From NCBI GenBank assembly GCA_038134485.1, contig JAYPVG010000002.1, positions 1 to 64,000 of the forward strand: 64,000 bases of DNA, read 5' to 3'. The DNA is from NORP240 sp038134485. Lineage in GTDB: Bacteria > Pseudomonadota > Gammaproteobacteria > Pseudomonadales > Pseudohongiellaceae. Position 1 is the first letter of the stretch, and each line of letters opens with the position of its first letter. The notes below the pieces were generated by a model. That model made no database searches, was not told where the DNA came from, and worked only from the letters and a program-made list of their open reading frames with translations. A program made the translations under genes and the position numbers. Shown here in pieces: positions 59,522 to 64,000 of the stretch.

Positions 59522-60715
59522 ATGAAATTCGCACTAAGAATTGATTCTATGAACAACATTTCCGCAAGGAATTTACTGTTGGCTATTGGTCTCGCGGTGT
59601 TCGTCACTGCCTGCCAGTCTTCTCAGTCTGCGTCGGGCTCGCAGGGAATGCCCATGCCCAGCACTCCGTCGTCCAGCTCTCAGAGCAGCTCACAGTCCAG
59701 TAGTTCTTCATCTAGCAGCGCGTCCTCGAGCAGCTCCTCCAGCAGTTTTCCGTCGCCGAGCAGTTCATCGAGCAGCTCTCAGTCCAGTAGTCCTTCGTCG
59801 AGCACCGCGTCCTCGAGCAGTTCCTCCAGCAGCTTTCCGTCGCCGAGTAGCTCTTCGTCGGGTAGCTCATCAAGTTTTCCGGCCAGCTCTCCTTCTTATC
59901 CGGCGGGCTCAACTTCGGCTCAGGACCAGTCTTCTGCGGGCAGTCCCGGGCAGGATTCCGCCAGTAGTTCGAGGGCTGGCAGCCAGCCGGGTGATCAGGG
60001 CGATCAGTCTTCAAGTTCGCAGGCGAGCAGCTCAGGTAGCGGCTCACAGGTCGGAAATCCTGGATTTCCGGGCTCGGATTCCCGTTCAGGCTCAACCGGC
60101 AGAGACTCCGATGATGGAGCCGATGGACAACGGGACGGTTCTACCGGAGACCTGGAATCCGGAGGCCAGGGCGGATTGGGTGCATCTTCTGCCGGCGCTG
60201 GTGGTGACTATAGTCTGGATACCCTCCCGGGAGACGTGTTTGGTGCCGCCGGAGCTGGAGCCGACGCCGGGTCCCGGCAGGGAGGAGGCGCTATGACAAC
60301 CGGTGAGCGAGGTGGTTTACTGGATGAACAGCTGCGACGCGGTTACGAAGTGTTTGACAGCCTGATTCTGGGGGAGCGCGAAAGGGCCCAGGCGGAAAGA
60401 GACAACGCGCCCGTTGGTTCGGCCGGCGGAGGCGACACTGGTGGCGGTGGCAGCGCTGCCTCGCAACCTCAGACTATGCCAACAAGCGGGCCGGGCGGTC
60501 CCCAAGATACCGGTGTACCGGCCGGGTCGGTACCAGCGTCGAGGCCACCTCCAGCAGGGGAGACTTTCCCGCCCCCCGAGGATATTCCGAGCGGGCGCGA
60601 CGATGATGTAGTTGCAAGGCAACTGCGCGAAGCGGCGATGCGTGAACCGGATCCCGAATTGCGAGAAGCCCTCTGGGATGAGTACAGGAAATACACTGGA
60701 ATTAGCGAGCAGTAG
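59522..60715 (+). CDS. Ser-rich low-complexity lipoprotein
   Basis: About 397 residues from the ATG at 59522 (AAAAGAG upstream); an ATG at 59549 is equally possible. A lipoprotein signal (LLLAIGLAVFVTAC) ends in the acylated Cys. Then comes a long Ser-dominated stretch built from an 87-base tandem duplication, followed by Gly/Asp/Ser-rich low-complexity sequence to about residue 270. The last 130 residues contain polar, partly helical sequence (GLLDEQLRRGYEVFDSLILGERERAQAE, VARQLREAAMREPDPELREALWDEYRKYTG). No named domain was recognised. The Ser tract looks like a flexible spacer reaching out from the membrane. Confidence 0.75.
   Translation: MKFALRIDSMNNISARNLLLAIGLAVFVTACQSSQSASGSQGMPMPSTPSSSSQSSSQSSSSSSSSASSSSSSSSFPSPSSSSSSSQSSSPSSSTASSSSSSSSFPSPSSSSSGSSSSFPASSPSYPAGSTSAQDQSSAGSPGQDSASSSRAGSQPGDQGDQSSSSQASSSGSGSQVGNPGFPGSDSRSGSTGRDSDDGADGQRDGSTGDLESGGQGGLGASSAGAGGDYSLDTLPGDVFGAAGAGADAGSRQGGGAMTTGERGGLLDEQLRRGYEVFDSLILGERERAQAERDNAPVGSAGGGDTGGGGSAASQPQTMPTSGPGGPQDTGVPAGSVPASRPPPAGETFPPPEDIPSGRDDDVVARQLREAAMREPDPELREALWDEYRKYTGISEQ
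59704..59880 (+). repeat. 87-base tandem repeat encoding Ser-rich spacer
   Basis: Two imperfect copies with an 87-base period (29 codons): GCGTCCTCGAGCAG begins at 59720 and again at 59807, each followed by near-identical TTTTCCGTCGCCGAG or CTTTCCGTCGCCGAG. Third positions vary, so the duplication is not very recent. Copy number may vary between strains. Confidence 0.75.
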
Positions 60716-60717
60716 TA

Positions 60718-61899
60718 ATGAATAGAATCGGTTTGCAATTATTGACAATGGTGCTCGCCACTTTGCTGGCAAGTGCCTGTTCAACTCAGACAGTCAAATC
60801 GACGACTTACACCCCTGTCATTCAGGATGAAGAGTACCTGCCCGAAGACTTGTTGCTAGACATAGGTATCCAACTCTTCGATCCCGGCATCGACGAGATC
60901 GAAGAAGATGAAGAGGAAATTGTCAACGGGCAGATCCGGGTGGCGGAATCACGATTTGCGGCCTACCTGCTTTCCGACACATTGCAGCGCTCCGGTAACT
61001 GGGGTGTGGTGCGGGTGATGCCCAATAACAGCAGCCCGATGGATTTGACGCTTACCGGCACAATCCTGCAGTCGAACGGTGAGGCTATGAAAATCCGCGT
61101 AAATGTCAAGGATTCGACCGGGCGTGATTGGTACACCAAGGAATATTACGAGGTAATCAGCCAATTCAGCTATGATCCGTCGCAGCGTAACGTTGCCGAT
61201 CCATTTCAGGTGATCTACAACAATATCGCTAACGACCTGCTGCTGTTCCGAAAGGATAATTTGAGCGAAAACCGGATCGTCGAAATCCGTCAAATATCAG
61301 AGATGCTGTTCGCCGAGCGATTTGCTCCAGAAATGTTTTCCGACTACGTCACGCAGGACAGGGATGGCTACTACCAACTGACTCGATTGCCGGCCGACAG
61401 CGATCCCACACTGTCTCGAGTTAGAGACATTCGTGAGCGTGACTTTATGTTCGTCGACACTGTGCAGGATTACTATGCAACGTTCAGCCGGCAGATGAAA
61501 TTGCCTTATGATTCCTGGCGCGAGGCAAGTTACTACGAAACGATTACCCTGCGTGAACTGAGAGCGTCTTCGCGACGCCGTTTTATTGCAGGAACCGCAG
61601 CAGTGATTGGCGGTATTGCGGCGGCCACGAGCGGCAACTACGCTGCACAATCTGGCGGAGCCGTGGGGGTTGGTGCAGGCGCCTATCTGATCAAGAGTGG
61701 TTTTGACAAGCGAGCCGAGGCGCAAATTCACATTGCAGCGCTGGAAGAGTTGGGCCAGTCACTGGAAACTGAAGTCGCCCCCAAGGTGATCAATCTGGAC
61801 GATCGAACCGTTACCCTGACGGGCAATGTCGAAGAGCAATATGACCAGTGGAAAGAGATTCTGGCGGATATCTACGCGCTCGAGTCCGGATTGCAATAG
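60718..61899 (+). CDS. lipoprotein, function unknown
   Basis: 393 residues. MNRIGLQLLTMVLATLLASACS is a lipoprotein signal with the acylated Cys at 21. The mature part starts PVIQDEEYLPEDLLLDIGIQLFDPGIDEIEEDEEE, then a GIQLFDPG-like domain of the kind seen in proteobacterial lipoproteins that precede TPR proteins. A short glycine/alanine-rich segment (FIAGTAAVIGGIAAATSGNYAAQSGGAVGVGAGAYLI) about residue 285-320 could be membrane-associated. It starts two bases after the Ser-rich lipoprotein stop, so the two are coupled. No specific family assigned. Confidence 0.75.
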   Translation: MNRIGLQLLTMVLATLLASACSTQTVKSTTYTPVIQDEEYLPEDLLLDIGIQLFDPGIDEIEEDEEEIVNGQIRVAESRFAAYLLSDTLQRSGNWGVVRVMPNNSSPMDLTLTGTILQSNGEAMKIRVNVKDSTGRDWYTKEYYEVISQFSYDPSQRNVADPFQVIYNNIANDLLLFRKDNLSENRIVEIRQISEMLFAERFAPEMFSDYVTQDRDGYYQLTRLPADSDPTLSRVRDIRERDFMFVDTVQDYYATFSRQMKLPYDSWREASYYETITLRELRASSRRRFIAGTAAVIGGIAAATSGNYAAQSGGAVGVGAGAYLIKSGFDKRAEAQIHIAALEELGQSLETEVAPKVINLDDRTVTLTGNVEEQYDQWKEILADIYALESGLQ

Positions 61900-61977
61900 T
61901 CAGGTTCATCGCAGCACTTCAAACCACCAAACCTTTAGCTTAAATTCGTTGAGACAGAAGCGGATTGCCTGACCCCG

Positions 61978-63522
61978 ATGAGTGAGCAAGATCCCAATAA
62001 AATACAGCCGGTAGATTTCGATGCGAGCGAGTCGCCCGTTCTAGCGCCCGCCCCGACACCAGCGGGCTCCGGAAAACCCTCTCCCTGGGTCTGGTTAGGC
62101 CTGGGCGCGCTGGGGATCGTCGCGCTGGCTGTAATTTTTGTTTTGCCCGCGCTGGTAAGCGAATATGAATTACCTCTCGAGCGACGAATCGAAACTGCAG
62201 TGTCGCCAGCACCCCTGGCGAGCAACAACGTGTCTCAGTCCCCGGGCAATCTTGTATCTCCCTTTACCGAGGCACAGCGGTCTCTGCAGCGAAAAGAAGC
62301 CCAGGACGTGCTTGCTGAACTGCTGAGCGCCCAGGCAGAACTTGGTCTTCTAGAGGTCGAAGTGTGGGCGCAGACGGATTATGAAGACGCACTCGCGACC
62401 GCGCAGCTTGGCGACGAGGTCTATCTGCAGCAGGATTTTGTTGGTGCTCGTGATCGCTATCAGGAAAGTTATGACGGTTTGCAGGAGCTTTTGCAGAGAG
62501 TGCCGACCGTGTTAAGCCAGTATCTGGTTGAAGGTGAGGCAGCGTTGTTGGCTAACGATTCGGCTCTAGCGGCGGAAAAATTTTCTGTAGCGGTCAGTCT
62601 GGATTCCGACAGCGAGCAGGCGCAACTCGGCCTGGAACGGGCCAACAACCTGGATGAGGTTAACTCGCTGCTGGACGAGGGTCGCGCCTTGCAGGAGACT
62701 GGAGAACTGGATTCGGCGATCGAATTATTTGCGGCCGCACTGGATCTCGACGCTAACAGCAGTGCAGCAAAAAATCTCCTCGAAGCGGCTAATGTGAGGC
62801 AAATGGAAAACCGCTTTGCCAGCATAATGTCTGAAGGATTCAGCCTGTTGCGAAGCGAACAGCCGGAGCTTGCCATCGACGCTTTCGAACGAGCGGCCAG
62901 TCTCGGAATCAATCGAGACCAGGCCGATGCCGCCATCCAGCAGACCCGGGACGCGGTAGCGCGGGTGGAAATCGATCGTCTCGGCGGCGATGCCAGCGCG
63001 GCACAGATGTCTGAACAATGGCAGCAGGCTGTGGCCGCTTACCAGCAGGTTCTGGAAATCGACCCCAATTTATTATTTGCGCAGCAGGGACTCGATTACA
63101 GCGGCAAAAGGCTGCGACTCGATCAACTGCTGGAGGGTTCTATCGCCAATCCTGAACGGTTTTCCGACGACGAGGTTTACCAGCAGGCCCTGGATATTTA
63201 TTTCACCGGTCGCGCGCTGGAGAATCCCGGGCCGAGGCTGGTCTCGCAGCTGGACAGACTGCAGGGATTGTTGGAAAACTCCCAGATCCCAATTAGCGTT
63301 AATTTCATCTCCGACAATGCCACGCGGGTCACGCTGGTGCGGGTTGCCGAATTAGGGCAATTTGAGGCAACCACTCTGGATCTCAAACCGGGCCGTTATG
63401 TGGCGGTTGGTATCCGCGATGGTTACCGCGATGTCAGGCAAGAGTTCCTGGTAGGATTTGGTCAGACTCCTGACGCGATAGTGGTCAGATGTGAAGAAGC
63501 TGTCGTCACACGAGGTCGTTGA
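61978..63522 (+). CDS. TPR-repeat membrane protein with PEGA-like C-terminus
   Basis: 514 residues. A cytoplasmic N-terminus of 35 residues precedes a single membrane helix (WVWLGLGALGIVALAVIFVLPALV). The rest is periplasmic and built from TPR-type helix pairs; LDEGRALQETGELDSAIELFAAALDLDANSSAAKNLLEA (about 225-264) and AEKFSVAVSLDSDSEQAQLGLERANNL are clear units. The final stretch (LDLKPGRYVAVGIRDGYRDVRQEF) resembles a PEGA-like surface domain. It probably works with the PEGA-like protein starting five bases beyond its stop. Role unknown. Confidence 0.75.
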   Translation: MSEQDPNKIQPVDFDASESPVLAPAPTPAGSGKPSPWVWLGLGALGIVALAVIFVLPALVSEYELPLERRIETAVSPAPLASNNVSQSPGNLVSPFTEAQRSLQRKEAQDVLAELLSAQAELGLLEVEVWAQTDYEDALATAQLGDEVYLQQDFVGARDRYQESYDGLQELLQRVPTVLSQYLVEGEAALLANDSALAAEKFSVAVSLDSDSEQAQLGLERANNLDEVNSLLDEGRALQETGELDSAIELFAAALDLDANSSAAKNLLEAANVRQMENRFASIMSEGFSLLRSEQPELAIDAFERAASLGINRDQADAAIQQTRDAVARVEIDRLGGDASAAQMSEQWQQAVAAYQQVLEIDPNLLFAQQGLDYSGKRLRLDQLLEGSIANPERFSDDEVYQQALDIYFTGRALENPGPRLVSQLDRLQGLLENSQIPISVNFISDNATRVTLVRVAELGQFEATTLDLKPGRYVAVGIRDGYRDVRQEFLVGFGQTPDAIVVRCEEAVVTRGR

Positions 63523-63526
63523 TGTT

Positions 63527-64000
63527 ATGGCCAACCTGGACGATTTGCAGCAAACTGGATTACCGGACTCTATAGTCCCGATAGACTTCGAACCCAACGA
63601 AGGTAAAAAGCAGTCGTTTTCCTTTAAATTGGGCTGGGTACACCTGTTTCTGGCAATCTTTCTGGCGGTGTCTGGTACGGCGGGCTGGTTTATTTTGACG
63701 GCTAAATCCGTGTTCATTCAGATAGATCCGGTAACCGCTCAGATCGAAATCACCGGGGGATTCGCTGTCCGAATGGGACAGCGATACCTGGTACGCGAGG
63801 GTGTTTATGACATAGCCCTCATGAATGAGGGCTATCGCGACTTCTCCGCCAGCCTTTTTGTTACTGATCAGCAGTCTCAGACCCACCCATTCGAGATGCA
63901 AAAGTTACCGGGGCTGGTCACCATTGAGTCCCTCAACATGCAGGGTGCGAGGGTTCAGGTGGACAGTGTCGATCTGGGTACGACACCCCTTATCGATGTC
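63527..64000 (+). CDS. PEGA-domain membrane protein (C-terminus cut by window edge)
   Basis: 158 codons visible from the ATG at 63527, five bases after the previous stop. One membrane helix (LGWVHLFLAIFLAVSGTAGWFIL, about 35-57) follows a short cytoplasmic N-terminus. VREGVYDIALMNEGYRDFSASLFV has the PEGA-like GxYxIxxxxxGY pattern. A second unit begins with GLVTIESLNMQGARVQVDSVDLGTTPL, the typical PEGA opening. The frame is open to the window end. Co-encoded with the TPR protein, it is likely part of one envelope complex. Confidence 0.75.
   Translation, partial: MANLDDLQQTGLPDSIVPIDFEPNEGKKQSFSFKLGWVHLFLAIFLAVSGTAGWFILTAKSVFIQIDPVTAQIEITGGFAVRMGQRYLVREGVYDIALMNEGYRDFSASLFVTDQQSQTHPFEMQKLPGLVTIESLNMQGARVQVDSVDLGTTPLIDV

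Noticed and set aside
1..64000. CRISPR arrays, rRNA genes, prophage
   Set aside because: No regularly spaced repeats, rRNA-like sequence or phage structural genes were seen in the window.

Overview
The window reads as one chromosomal segment of a Gammaproteobacterium, probably a marine member of the Pseudomonadales/Cellvibrionales side of the class. That assignment is an inference from gene content and order: a yicC-gmk-rpoZ-spoT-ridA block, then rph, pyrE, argB-slmA, coaBC, radC, rpmB-rpmG, plus a HexR regulator, CmoA/CmoB, SlmA and RpoH. Core DNA looks to be in the low-to-mid 50s percent GC by eye. A block from about 3.9 to 18.0 kb is clearly more AT-rich, near 40% where sampled.

Layout. 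1-3.8 kb: HexR (cut by the window edge), a FemAB-like acyltransferase, YaaA, a small membrane protein and a DUF1330 protein. 3.9-5.5 kb: non-coding DNA with decayed IS3-family transposase fragments. 5.57-17.7 kb: an AT-rich biosynthetic island, the most interesting part of the window. Its plus-strand genes are a TauD/TfdA-type oxygenase and a cyanophycin-synthetase-like ATP-grasp ligase. A fumarase/PcaB-type lyase follows on the minus strand, then a TauE/SafE-type exporter on the plus strand. The long minus-strand operon that ends the island is ACP, AMP-ligase, LpxL-like acyltransferase, flavin halogenase-like enzyme, a 38-codon ORF, a NanM-like methyltransferase and a CmoA-like methyltransferase. 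18-25.7 kb: TspO, a penicillin-acylase-family hydrolase, an ACT protein, and a TRAP transporter (small and large permeases, lipoprotein binding protein) with a DUF1428 protein. 25.8-43.5 kb: housekeeping genes uvrD, gcdH-like, ubiA, recG, ridA, spoT, rpoZ, gmk, yicC, rph, pyrE, slmA, argB, coaBC, radC, rpmB, rpmG. 43.6-55.6 kb: a RAYT-like transposase with a DnaA-C-like tail, cmoB-cmoA, a methyltransferase, a YgjP-like metalloprotein, trmB-thiG-thiS-DUF423, rpoH, ftsY, rsmD, yheT-like, coaD, mutM. 55.7-64 kb: an orphan hydantoinase-A-like protein and a run of envelope genes (TPR/TonB-like, two lipoproteins, a TPR/PEGA-like protein, and a PEGA-like protein running off the window).

The island has the parts of a small-molecule pathway: acid activation (AMP-ligase and ACP), flavin- and iron-dependent oxidation, ATP-driven ligation, a retro-Michael lyase, two methyltransferases, an acyltransferase and an exporter. 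I do not recognise this combination as a described pathway. One methyltransferase is a paralogue of CmoA, the carboxy-SAM synthase, whose orthodox copy lies at 45.8-46.5 kb; two of three checked carboxy-SAM-binding positions are retained. A 10-N assembly gap and an adjacent in-frame stop interrupt the AMP-ligase, so the state of that gene is uncertain.
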